From Puteibacter caeruleilacunae (GTDB lineage Bacteria; Bacteroidota; Bacteroidia; Bacteroidales; Prolixibacteraceae): a DNA stretch of 64,000 nucleotides. The stretch is from the NCBI GenBank assembly GCA_005217565.1, contig SJCO01000001.1, positions 890,435 to 954,434 of the forward strand. Reading direction: 5' to 3'. The position numbers and the translations under genes were made by a program. Shown here piece after piece: positions 8,637 to 17,652 of this stretch. How positions within the stretch are numbered: position 1 is the first letter of the stretch; the number at the start of each line of letters is the position of its first letter. The notes below the pieces were generated by a model that was given only the letters and a program-made list of their open reading frames with translations, searched no databases and was not told where the DNA came from.

Positions 8637-9590
8637 ATGAAAAACAAGCGATTTAAAAAATACATCAGCGAGTACGAATGGTCCAATGTATTTGCGATGA
8701 TTAGAAATAACCGCAAAGACCCATTGGTCTGTGATTCTGACTTCAATGGAAAATATGTTGTAATTACTGGAGCAACTTCAGGTATTGGCTATCTAGTTGC
8801 AAAAAAATATGCATCGAAAGGAGCTAATATCATTTGTGTGAACCGAAATAAGACTAAATCGGAGGCTTTAAAGCATGAGATTGAAAAAGAGTATGAGGTG
8901 CTTTGCGACTACTTTTTGGCCGACTTAAGCAATATGGCCGACACACATGTGGTGGCAGATAAGTTAGTGGCACTTGATAAACCGATCGACTTACTTATTC
9001 ACAATGCTGGGGTGTACCTTACAAAGCGCCAACTTAATGACAACGGTATCGAAAAGGTGTTTATGGTACATTATCTGTCATCATTTATTATTAACTATAA
9101 GCTAAGAGAGAAGCTTATTTCGCAGGAAAAATCGAGAATTATACTCGTGAATTCTGAAGGGCATCGATTTGCTGCGTGGGGATTACAATTGGATGATTTG
9201 AACTGGGAGAAAAGAAGATACTCGGGACTAAAGAGTTATGGTTCTGCAAAACTGGCACAGCTATTATCGATGCTAATATTTGCTGATTATTTCAAGGATT
9301 CAGGCGTTACAATAAATGCTATGCATCCTGGTGCAGTGAAAACAGAAACAGGTCAGGAGAATGGTCGTTTCTATAAATGGTACAAAAGTAACATTCTCGA
9401 CAAGACACTTAAACCTGCTTCTATATCTGCCGATGCAATCTATTATCTAGGAGTTTCAAAAGAGGTAGAAAACATAAACGGTAAATTCTTTAATCTTACA
9501 ACCCTTGAAGAACCTGCTCCTCCGGCATTAGATCGGGAGGTTGCAGCACTATTGTGGGACATCAGTATAAAAATGGGGGGACTAGATTAG
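8637..9590 (+). CDS. Short-chain dehydrogenase/reductase
   Basis: An NAD(P)-dependent oxidoreductase of 317 residues. I chose the ATG at 8637 because an earlier in-frame ATG at 8532 would overlap the barrel gene by 62 bases and add sequence unlike SDRs. Nucleotide-binding TGATSGIG at residues 44-51, NAG at 122-124, catalytic Ser172, and YxxxK at 200/204 are all intact. The N-terminal 40-residue extension and overall length resemble retinol-dehydrogenase/WWOX-like SDRs, which often act on hydrophobic substrates. Its stop is followed after one base by the start of the FAD enzyme gene, so the two are co-translated and may act on the same substrate. Confidence 0.88.
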   Translation: MKNKRFKKYISEYEWSNVFAMIRNNRKDPLVCDSDFNGKYVVITGATSGIGYLVAKKYASKGANIICVNRNKTKSEALKHEIEKEYEVLCDYFLADLSNMADTHVVADKLVALDKPIDLLIHNAGVYLTKRQLNDNGIEKVFMVHYLSSFIINYKLREKLISQEKSRIILVNSEGHRFAAWGLQLDDLNWEKRRYSGLKSYGSAKLAQLLSMLIFADYFKDSGVTINAMHPGAVKTETGQENGRFYKWYKSNILDKTLKPASISADAIYYLGVSKEVENINGKFFNLTTLEEPAPPALDREVAALLWDISIKMGGLD

Positions 9591-9591
9591 T

Positions 9592-11193
9592 ATGGCAATA
9601 ACAAAATACAATACAGTAATCGTGGGTGGAGGAATTGCCGGATTAACCTCTTCAGTGTATCTTGCTCGTGCTGGTCGCAAAACGATTCTCATTGAAAAGA
9701 ATGATGAATTTGGAGGCTTGGTTAGTTCTTTTAAACGTGATGGTTTTCATTTCGAAGCAGGAGTCCGAGCTCTTGAAAGTGCAGGTGTAATTTTACCAAT
9801 GTTGGAAGATCTGGGTATTCAACTTGAAGTTGTTCGAAGTAAGGTGTCGGTGGGGATTGAAGATTCAATAGTGAGTATTGAAGATTTAAGCTCTATTGAA
9901 AATTACCGTGATATGTTGGTGGGGTTATATCCTGATAGCGAAGCAGACATTAGTAGATTCATAAAAGAGATGCATAAAATAATGAAGCACCTTGATGTGT
10001 TGTATGGTATTGAAAATCCTGTCTTTAAAGACCTCAAAAAAGATATAAATTATCTCTTTAGAAGACTCTTGCCGTGGTTGCCAAAGTTTTTGCTTACTGT
10101 GGGGAAGATTAATCGCTTGAACAAACCTGTTGAGTCGTATCTCGAGACTGTAATTGCAAGTCCTTCGTTGCGCGATATCATATCACAACACTTTTTTAAA
10201 GGAACACCTACATTCTTTGCCTTGAGCTATTTCTCGCTATATCTTGACTATTTTTATCCAAAGGGAGGTGTCGATAGGCTGGTTGAGGTGTTGGTGAGTA
10301 AAATCAAGGAATTTAAAGGTGAGCTAAAGCCTAATACCACAGTTGTAGAAGTGAATGCATCAGAACAATATGTGGTAGATGACGACGGACAAAAGTATGC
10401 ATATGATCATTTAATTTGGGCGGCCGACTTAAAAGCATTTTATGAACAAACACTTATTGAGAATCTTGCTACTAACATTCAGAAGAATTTTATAGCCAAT
10501 ATGCAACGTGTTATGGCAGGAAGGAGCAGCGAATCAGTCTTTTCTCTTTATTTAGAGGTCGACTTGCCGCTTTCGTACTTTGATGATATTGCTAATGGGC
10601 ACTTCTTTTATACGCCTTCAAAACAAGGTTTAAATAATATTCATCGAGGAGAGTTGCAGTCGATGCTATGTAGCTGGACCGATACCGACAAAGCGAAAGT
10701 GTTCTCATGGCTTGATCGCTTTTTAAAGCTCAATACTTTTGAGATATCAATTCCTGGGCTCAAGGACGAACGGTTGGTTCCTCCCAATAAGACAGGTTTG
10801 ATTGTTAGCTTTATTGTTGATTATGAATTGTTCAAGAAGGTTAAGGAGAGAGGGTGGTATAATGAGTTCAGAAGTGAGACAGAAAGTAAAATGATTGATA
10901 TCCTTACCAATTCGGTTTATCCGAAGTTGAAAATACACATTGAAAAACAATTTTCTTTTACCCCCATTAGTATTCAGAGCAGGATTGGTAGCTCTGATGG
11001 CGCAATAGTAGGTTGGTCATTTGAAAATGAAATTCCGGTAGTCAACAAGATACAGTATTCCGATAAATCAGTGCTTACGCCAATACCAAATATCTTTCAA
11101 GCAGGACAATGGGCATACAGTCCGTCGGGTGTTCCAATGTCAATCCTTACAGGCAAACTAGCGGCAGATAGAGTATGTAAGCTGCAAAAGTAG
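9592..11193 (+). CDS. Phytoene desaturase / RetSat-like FAD-dependent oxidoreductase
   Basis: A flavoprotein of 533 residues in the amine-oxidase/CrtI superfamily. The N-terminus carries the dinucleotide-binding GGGIAGL (residues 11-17), the EKN acidic turn and FGGLVSSF, then FHFEAGVRAL. YPKGGVDRL in the middle and the C-terminal GQWAYSPSGVPMSILTGKLAADRV are characteristic of carotenoid desaturases and retinol saturases. It likely oxidises, saturates or isomerises a polyene or other lipid. No phytoene synthase or cyclase gene lies in the window, so a carotenoid role is not proven. Last gene of the DUF2141 to FAD operon, one base behind the SDR gene. Confidence 0.85.
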   Translation: MAITKYNTVIVGGGIAGLTSSVYLARAGRKTILIEKNDEFGGLVSSFKRDGFHFEAGVRALESAGVILPMLEDLGIQLEVVRSKVSVGIEDSIVSIEDLSSIENYRDMLVGLYPDSEADISRFIKEMHKIMKHLDVLYGIENPVFKDLKKDINYLFRRLLPWLPKFLLTVGKINRLNKPVESYLETVIASPSLRDIISQHFFKGTPTFFALSYFSLYLDYFYPKGGVDRLVEVLVSKIKEFKGELKPNTTVVEVNASEQYVVDDDGQKYAYDHLIWAADLKAFYEQTLIENLATNIQKNFIANMQRVMAGRSSESVFSLYLEVDLPLSYFDDIANGHFFYTPSKQGLNNIHRGELQSMLCSWTDTDKAKVFSWLDRFLKLNTFEISIPGLKDERLVPPNKTGLIVSFIVDYELFKKVKERGWYNEFRSETESKMIDILTNSVYPKLKIHIEKQFSFTPISIQSRIGSSDGAIVGWSFENEIPVVNKIQYSDKSVLTPIPNIFQAGQWAYSPSGVPMSILTGKLAADRVCKLQK

Positions 11194-11362
11194 GAACTAT
11201 CTCCACATCCTATTTTGTTAACCTGCAGAATGTACACCATTACCAGTAAATAGTACAGCTAGTAATATCTGAGGTTCAGGTACTTTTGCAACGATGTTTT
11301 ACACATTAAAAATGTTACCATCCAAATGGGGAGTATACAAAACCTATTGCGATGAAACGAAC

Positions 11363-11412
11363 ATGAATTTTCATCATCCGAAAATACACACATGCGGAAG
11401 ATTAAAATTCAT
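11363..11412. repeat. Long imperfect inverted repeat upstream of MATE gene
   Basis: ATGAATTTT (11363-11371) pairs perfectly with AAAATTCAT (11404-11412). The next nine bases pair at seven positions, giving an 18-bp stem with two mismatches and a 14-nt loop. It lies 170 bases after the FAD enzyme stop and 68 before the MATE start. It could end the upstream operon or act in the leader of the exporter. The rest of 11194-11479 shows no gene. Confidence 0.55.
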
Positions 11413-11479
11413 CGTGAGTTCCATCTTATACAATTGGAGATAATAAATTTAATAAGATGAAATTTAAAGGAGAACGAAT

Positions 11480-12808
11480 ATGAAATTTAAGAAGGAGATA
11501 AATGCAAAGGAATTTTTCAGATTCTTGGTTCCGTCAATTTTGAACATGTTATTTATTGCAGCCTACATCATTACCGATGGGTACTTTGTATCAAGATTTG
11601 TAGGCTCTGATGCACTTGCCAGCGTAAACCTGATCATACCAGTTAATAGTGCAATCTTTGCTATTGGATTAATGTTTGCTGCTGGAGGTGGTGCTTTAAT
11701 ATCTATAAAACTAGGTGAAGGAGATAAAGAAACTGCCTCGAAGTATTTTTCTAATCTATTGTTGGTTGCGGTCATCCTGGGAGCCATCATCTCAGCAATT
11801 TTTTTCCTGTTTAAGGGAACAGCTCTTAGTCTGCTCGGCGTGAATAGTGAGTTATGGGAATATGCTGATACCTACAGCTTTTACACATTTCTTACCTTCC
11901 CGCTTTTGATTGGTAAGATCATTTTTGCAGTGCTACTCAGGGCTGCAGGAGATCCAAAGGCTTCATTAATTGTAAGCGTTGTTGGTGGGGTAACCAATGT
12001 CGTTTTAGATTTTCTCTTCATTGTTATTCTCGACATGGGGATTGCAGGTGCCGGACTTGCAACAATGCTTGGATTTGCTGTTGCCTGGATATATTCATTG
12101 TGGTATTTCAGATCATCCAAGTCGCTACTGAAGTTTGGCTTTTATCCAATTAATAAGAAGTTTATGACATCAGTAGTCGTTAATGGTTCTTCTGAAATGA
12201 TTAGTGAACTGGCGATCGGATTTACAGCTTTAATATTTAATCATTTATGTCTGAAATATGCCGGGAATGATGGAATAGCAGCCATCTCAGCGATTCTGTA
12301 TGTCAATTTGTTGGTGGCGAATACCTTTTATGGTTTTGCGATGGGAGCAGCACCTCTCATTAGTTATTACTTTGGAAAGAAAGATTTCGATAATTTGAAT
12401 AAAGTACGCAAGTACACTCTCGATAGCTTGATGCTGGTAAGTCCGATTCTTGTTGCTGCCATCATCCTTGGGAAAGATTATTTTGTTTCGATATTCTTTG
12501 AAGCATCAAATCCTGCTTATGATCTAGCGGTTCAGGGATTATCCATCTTTGCGTTTGGATTCTTATTTATCGGATATAATCTATATGGATCAGCCATGTT
12601 TACCGCCCTATCAAACGGTAAAATATCAGCCTTGATTTCCTTTTCTAAGTCGTTTGTGATATTCTCAATAATAGCATATGCTCTACCCAAAATGATGGGC
12701 GTAAATGGTATTTGGTTGATTATGCCACTAGTAGAGTTAACCATCACATTTATGGTGTTTTATTTAACCAGGGAAAGAAGAATGAAGAAGTACTTAGTGC
12801 CAGCTTAA
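11480..12808 (+). CDS. MATE family multidrug/metabolite exporter
   Basis: An integral inner-membrane protein of 442 residues with about twelve hydrophobic segments in two related halves. The MATE family is recognisable from the N-terminal FRFLVPSILNMLFIAAYIIT and DGYFVSRFVG, from ALASVNLIIP, and from the second-half APLISYYFGKKDF. Such proteins export cationic drugs or metabolites with Na+ or H+ as the driving ion. A good AAAGGAG Shine-Dalgarno-like sequence lies seven bases ahead of the ATG, unusual for this phylum. An eight-codon open frame (11457-11483) ends on the start codon in an ATGA overlap. Substrate unknown. Confidence 0.93.
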   Translation: MKFKKEINAKEFFRFLVPSILNMLFIAAYIITDGYFVSRFVGSDALASVNLIIPVNSAIFAIGLMFAAGGGALISIKLGEGDKETASKYFSNLLLVAVILGAIISAIFFLFKGTALSLLGVNSELWEYADTYSFYTFLTFPLLIGKIIFAVLLRAAGDPKASLIVSVVGGVTNVVLDFLFIVILDMGIAGAGLATMLGFAVAWIYSLWYFRSSKSLLKFGFYPINKKFMTSVVVNGSSEMISELAIGFTALIFNHLCLKYAGNDGIAAISAILYVNLLVANTFYGFAMGAAPLISYYFGKKDFDNLNKVRKYTLDSLMLVSPILVAAIILGKDYFVSIFFEASNPAYDLAVQGLSIFAFGFLFIGYNLYGSAMFTALSNGKISALISFSKSFVIFSIIAYALPKMMGVNGIWLIMPLVELTITFMVFYLTRERRMKKYLVPA

Positions 12809-12820
12809 GAAGAGACTCCT

Positions 12821-12868
12821 TCCTTTTATTCTACGATGCAAGCGTTGACAAATCGTGGGATAAAAGGA
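12821..12868. terminator. Hairpin behind MATE gene
   Basis: A 17-bp stem (12821-12837 with 12852-12868) with two G-U positions and a 14-nt loop, 12 bases after the MATE stop. It lacks a U-tract but is well placed as a transcript end. The remaining 270 bases up to 13141 hold no gene; the FecR promoter must be there. Confidence 0.6.
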
Positions 12869-13141
12869 ATACATTCTAAAGTAATCTCCATCACCACCCT
12901 TTCATTTGATTGCCGACAACACTCAAGCCTTCCTAAGGGTGCTATATCCACAATATATTAGTCTTCCACTATTCTTCTTTCAAGGTAGAAAAATAGACTT
13001 TGTAAAGAAGTGTTAGAAAATAAATATTTTTTTTTGTCGCTGATAATCAGTGGTTTCCTGGAGTATGTTGAAGAAGGTTTGAATTCCTTTTGGGGGATTT
13101 AGGAAAAGAAACTGTTTAACTAATTATAAAACAGAATATTT

Positions 13142-14146
13142 ATGTCGGAGAATAAGATTTGGGAAAATATTGCTCGGAAGATGGATGAAAGGAGAGATCC
13201 AGCTGACGACAATGAACTGAATGAGTGGTTGAGCCAAAAAAAGCAAAACCATACTATACTAAAATACATCAATGAGATGTGGGAATCGAAATGGGAAGGA
13301 AAAGAAATAGCAGGAGCTAGCTATTCGAAACTCATAAAACGTATTCATAAGCATGAGCACCACTCAAGACGATTTATTTGGAAATCGATCGTGCAAGGGG
13401 CAGCCGTTGTGGTGATTGTTTTTGCAACCATTTTTATCTATTCTCAAATTCAAGAGCATAATACCAATACGCAGCTATCCTATCAAACTATTACAGTTCC
13501 TAAAGGCAACAGAACACATATTGAACTTCCTGATGGTACTAATGTGTGGCTAAATAATGACACGAAGTTTAAATATCCAACCCAATTTGCTGACGATTCA
13601 CGTAATGTAAACCTAACAGGTGAAGCCTATTTTGAGGTTGCACATAACGCCGAAGTACCCTTTTATGTAAATATAGGAAAACACCGGATTAAAGTACTCG
13701 GTACTAAATTTACAGTATGTGCTTATCCCGAAGACAATCTAATTGAAACAGCCTTAATCTCTGGTAAAGTTCAATTTGAAATACGATCAAAGAAACAAAA
13801 AGATGTACATGTACTTACTCCAGGGAATAGCTTAAGCTACAACACATATTCTAAAGAGCTGTTGGAGAAAACGATCGATTCAGATTTTCTTAAATATTGG
13901 ACAACCGGAATCTATGAATTTAACGATGAGTCGTTTGAAAACCTGGCCAAGAAAATTTATCGAATCTATAACATTTCCATTGTGTTTGAAGATGAGTTTC
14001 TGAAGAGTAAAACCTACACGGGGAGTCTTGGTTTAGAGGATAATATCTTCACATTTATGGAGGCCATTAAACGCACAACTAAAGAACCAATAGAATATAA
14101 ATATGACGACAATCGATTTTATATCAAGCTTAAAAAGACTGAATAA
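13142..14146 (+). CDS. FecR-family anti-sigma factor
   Basis: A single-pass inner-membrane regulator of 334 residues. The cytoplasmic N-terminus (1-80) carries the Trp-rich helices that hold an ECF sigma factor. One membrane segment follows (about 82-101), then the periplasmic FecR domain (VPKGNRTHIELPDGTNVWLN, GEAYFEVAHN, VLGTKFTV) and a C-terminal DUF4974 domain (about 255-334) that contacts the STN domain of the SusC partner. It is read 134 bases ahead of the SusC gene. Unlike most such loci there is no sigma gene in front of it; the nearest sigma factor is convergent behind SusD. Confidence 0.93.
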   Translation: MSENKIWENIARKMDERRDPADDNELNEWLSQKKQNHTILKYINEMWESKWEGKEIAGASYSKLIKRIHKHEHHSRRFIWKSIVQGAAVVVIVFATIFIYSQIQEHNTNTQLSYQTITVPKGNRTHIELPDGTNVWLNNDTKFKYPTQFADDSRNVNLTGEAYFEVAHNAEVPFYVNIGKHRIKVLGTKFTVCAYPEDNLIETALISGKVQFEIRSKKQKDVHVLTPGNSLSYNTYSKELLEKTIDSDFLKYWTTGIYEFNDESFENLAKKIYRIYNISIVFEDEFLKSKTYTGSLGLEDNIFTFMEAIKRTTKEPIEYKYDDNRFYIKLKKTE

Positions 14147-14280
14147 ACCATAAGTTTTAAAAACAAAGTGGAAAATGCGCCAACATTTCCCACTTCCATT
14201 ATAAGGAAACATCATCACTGTTTCCTCAAAATTAACTAGTTGTAAAGCCAAAACGAGTTTTAACTAAACAATTTAAATGT

Positions 14281-17200
14281 ATGAAAAAAAATGAACATGA
14301 GGGGCACTATGCACAAAAAAGTCCTTTAAAAAAACTATTACTAATGGCCAAAGTAACGCTATTTCTATTGCTGGCAGGGCTATTACAGGTCTCAGCAAAC
14401 AGTTATTCACAATCTACCAGAATTAATCTGGGAGTAAAAAATGCGACAGTTATTGAGATTTTTGACCAGATTGAAGACCAAAGTGAGTTCCGTTTTTTCT
14501 ACGACAACGACCAATTAAAAACCGACGAGCGATTCACTCTTAACTTCAGTAATGAGAAGGTTGAAAAGATATTAAAAGTCTTATTCGAAGGGAAAAACTT
14601 TTCTTACGAAGTTCTTGATCGACATATACTGATCACTACATCTGCAGTAAAGGGTAAAGGGGACCAGAAAATTGTAGTTAAAGGTAAGGTAATTGACGAT
14701 AAAGGAGAGCCATTGCCTGGTGTTACTGTCGTGGTAAAAGGTACTACCATTGGTACAGTAACCGATTTTGACGGTAACTTTACAATGGAAAATGTTACAG
14801 CTGATAATGTGTTGAATTTTTCATTCGTAGGAATGATTTCTCAGGAATTAACTGTTGGTAACAAGAGAAACTTCGAGATTACGATGGTGCCCGATGCAAT
14901 TGGTCTCGAGGAAATTGTTGCTGTAGGATATGGTTCTCAGAAAAAGATTAATCTAACAGGATCGGTTGGAGATTTAAATAGCGAAGCTATAGCCAGAAAA
15001 CCTGTAACAATGATTTCTCAAGCGCTGGCAGGTGAAATTAGTGGTGTAACTGTTGAGTCAAATTCCGGAGCACCTGGTCAGAATTCAGGAAACATTACTA
15101 TCAGGGGAATGGGCACATTTAGTGGTGCAGGTAATAATCCTCTTGTACTTGTCGACGGAGTACCATCTTCATTAGACAATATAAATCCTAATGACGTAAA
15201 AAGTATCTCAGTGCTTAAAGATGCGGCTTCTGCTGCAATTTATGGATCAAGAGCAGCAAACGGAGTAATATTAGTAGAAACCAAAAGAGGAGAAACAGGC
15301 AGCCTAACAGTTAATTATAACGGTTACGTTGGAAAACAATCAGCAACTCAAATGCCTGACTTTGTAAATTCATGGGAGTATGCTGAATTGCTAAATGAAT
15401 TTCTTATTAACTCTGGATCAGGAGCTATTTATACCGATCAGGATATTGCAAAATTTAAATCAGGAGAAGATCCCGACAATTATCCTAATGCGCAGCACTA
15501 CGACGATTTATTTTCTTCAGGAAGTGGATTTCAAACATCACACAACTTAAGCTTCACCGGAGGAACAGAAATGAGTCGTTACTTGTTCTCAGTTGGTTAT
15601 CTAAAGCAAGATGGTTTAATTGAGAAGAACTCATTCGAACGCTATAATTTCTTGCTTAATTTCGATAGCAAACTAAGCGAAAAGCTTGATCTAAGCGTTA
15701 GTCTTGCAGGTGATTTGGCAGAAACAAATTCACCAGCACAAGCAGGGGAGAAAAGCGATATGGATGCTGTAATTACCGGGGCAGTACGATTGCCAGTAAC
15801 TTATGCAGGAAGAAAATCAGATGGAACTTATGGCTGGTTAACTTCAGCCTATCCTGAAGCTGCAATGGACAGTGAATCGTTTGAAAAGAATAAAGCAAAC
15901 CACTTTTTAGGAAATGCGAGTCTTAAGTGGAATATCATCGGTGATTTATATCTTACTGGAAAAGTAGGTTATAATGCAAACTTCAAAAATAATGTGCTGT
16001 ATAATGCAGCAATGAAGATCGATGCCAATAGGTCTGTTGGTCCTTCAATGCTAACGCGAAATGATTCATACAATAACGAACTTATTCTCGAAGCTCTATT
16101 GTCGTATAAGAAAAGCTTCAACGATCATAAAATAAATGCATTAGTAGGTTACAATCAAGATGAATACTACAATGATAAGGCAAGTGCATTCCGCGATAAT
16201 TTTCCTAATAACTCGCTTTATACACTTGATGCAGGATCGGCAGATAATATGCAAAATACTGGTACTGCTTATGAATGGTCATTGCAATCATTCTTTGGAA
16301 GGGTAAACTACAACTATAATGATAAATACCTGCTTGAAGTAAATGTCCGATATGATGGTTCGTCGCGTTTCCCTAAGGATAACCGATTTGGTTTTTTCCC
16401 ATCTGTTTCTGGAGCATGGAGAGTTTCCGAAGAAAGTTTCCTTCAGGAAAAGTTACCTGTTGTAAATAACCTGAAATTACGGGCATCATGGGGTAAACTA
16501 GGTAATCAGCAAATTGGAAACTACCCATATCAATCAATGCTTAGTCTGGGACAAGATTATGTGTTTGGTGAAGAGGAAAGTTTATCTTCCGGAGCAGGTG
16601 TACTAAATTTACCTAATACCGATATCACATGGGAAACAACAAGAATGACCGACATCGGATTAGATATTTCATTGTTCGACAGTAAACTAAGTATTGTAGT
16701 TGATTACTTTAATAAAACAACAGAAGATATCCTTTACAAGATTTCTACTTCATCAACCCTTGGGATGACACCATCGGAGGTGAACGCTGGTGAGGTTGAA
16801 AACAAAGGATGGGACTTTAATATTGGTCACAACAATTCAGTTGGTGATTTTACATACGGTGTTACCGTTAATTTCTCGGCAGTAAAGAACAAGGTGGCAA
16901 AATTGGCGACTGTAGAACGAGATTTAGGGAAAGGTTTATTCGTTGGAGAATCTTTACAGTCGATATATGGCTATGTTGCTGATGGTTTATTTGTTGATCA
17001 GGCTGATATTGATTCATATGCATCACAACCTTTTAAAACAGAACCTGGATTTATTCGATTCAAAGATATATCAGGTCCTGATGGAGTGCCTGACGGAAAA
17101 GTTGATGCTAACTATGACCGCACAATTTTAGGCTCAAAAGTTCCGAAATATACCTATGGCGCTACAATAAATGCAGCCTATAAAGGTTTTGATTTTTTAA

Positions 17201-17634
17201 TGCAATGGGGTGGAACCGGAGGAATGAAGCGAAAAATAGCATCAGTACAATTAAAAACAGCATTCCAAAACGATGCAACACCACAAAGATGGATGGTTGA
17301 TAACCGATGGACTGTTGAGAATCCAGATGGTAACGCTGCATATCCAAAGTTCAGTAACGATTTGATTGGTGGTTCTGCAAATCAGTCTTCCTCTTTCTGG
17401 TTGGTTGATGCTTCTTATTTGCGACTAAAGAATGTTCAGGTAGGGTATTCACTTCCATCACAAATATTAGAAAAATCAGGGATCAGTAAATTAAGACTAT
17501 ATGTGAGTGGTAACAATTTGCTGTGTATCGATAATTTCTATAAAGGATGGGATCCTGAAGCAACCAATCCGGGTCAAAACTCTTTTTACCCGTTTACGAG
17601 CGTATTCTTATTTGGAGTTAATGCCACATTTTAA
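14281..17634 (+). CDS. susC-like: SusC/RagA-type TonB-dependent receptor with STN domain
   Basis: An outer-membrane importer of 1117 residues that works with the adjacent SusD lipoprotein to bring oligosaccharides (or peptides) into the periplasm using TonB energy. Order of parts: signal region (about 20-40), STN signalling domain (about 60-120, IFDQIEDQSEFRFFYDNDQL), carboxypeptidase-regulatory-like beta domain (about 132-205), plug (about 215-340) and a large beta barrel ending in NATF. The SusC/RagA signature ISVLKDAASAAIYGSRAANG is present in the plug. The STN domain together with the FecR protein upstream means that cargo binding is signalled to an ECF sigma factor. Cargo is not predictable from the sequence, and no glycoside hydrolase gene is adjacent. 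Confidence 0.96.
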   Translation: MKKNEHEGHYAQKSPLKKLLLMAKVTLFLLLAGLLQVSANSYSQSTRINLGVKNATVIEIFDQIEDQSEFRFFYDNDQLKTDERFTLNFSNEKVEKILKVLFEGKNFSYEVLDRHILITTSAVKGKGDQKIVVKGKVIDDKGEPLPGVTVVVKGTTIGTVTDFDGNFTMENVTADNVLNFSFVGMISQELTVGNKRNFEITMVPDAIGLEEIVAVGYGSQKKINLTGSVGDLNSEAIARKPVTMISQALAGEISGVTVESNSGAPGQNSGNITIRGMGTFSGAGNNPLVLVDGVPSSLDNINPNDVKSISVLKDAASAAIYGSRAANGVILVETKRGETGSLTVNYNGYVGKQSATQMPDFVNSWEYAELLNEFLINSGSGAIYTDQDIAKFKSGEDPDNYPNAQHYDDLFSSGSGFQTSHNLSFTGGTEMSRYLFSVGYLKQDGLIEKNSFERYNFLLNFDSKLSEKLDLSVSLAGDLAETNSPAQAGEKSDMDAVITGAVRLPVTYAGRKSDGTYGWLTSAYPEAAMDSESFEKNKANHFLGNASLKWNIIGDLYLTGKVGYNANFKNNVLYNAAMKIDANRSVGPSMLTRNDSYNNELILEALLSYKKSFNDHKINALVGYNQDEYYNDKASAFRDNFPNNSLYTLDAGSADNMQNTGTAYEWSLQSFFGRVNYNYNDKYLLEVNVRYDGSSRFPKDNRFGFFPSVSGAWRVSEESFLQEKLPVVNNLKLRASWGKLGNQQIGNYPYQSMLSLGQDYVFGEEESLSSGAGVLNLPNTDITWETTRMTDIGLDISLFDSKLSIVVDYFNKTTEDILYKISTSSTLGMTPSEVNAGEVENKGWDFNIGHNNSVGDFTYGVTVNFSAVKNKVAKLATVERDLGKGLFVGESLQSIYGYVADGLFVDQADIDSYASQPFKTEPGFIRFKDISGPDGVPDGKVDANYDRTILGSKVPKYTYGATINAAYKGFDFLMQWGGTGGMKRKIASVQLKTAFQNDATPQRWMVDNRWTVENPDGNAAYPKFSNDLIGGSANQSSSFWLVDASYLRLKNVQVGYSLPSQILEKSGISKLRLYVSGNNLLCIDNFYKGWDPEATNPGQNSFYPFTSVFLFGVNATF

Positions 17635-17652
17635 ACTAGAAAGGGTGAAATC

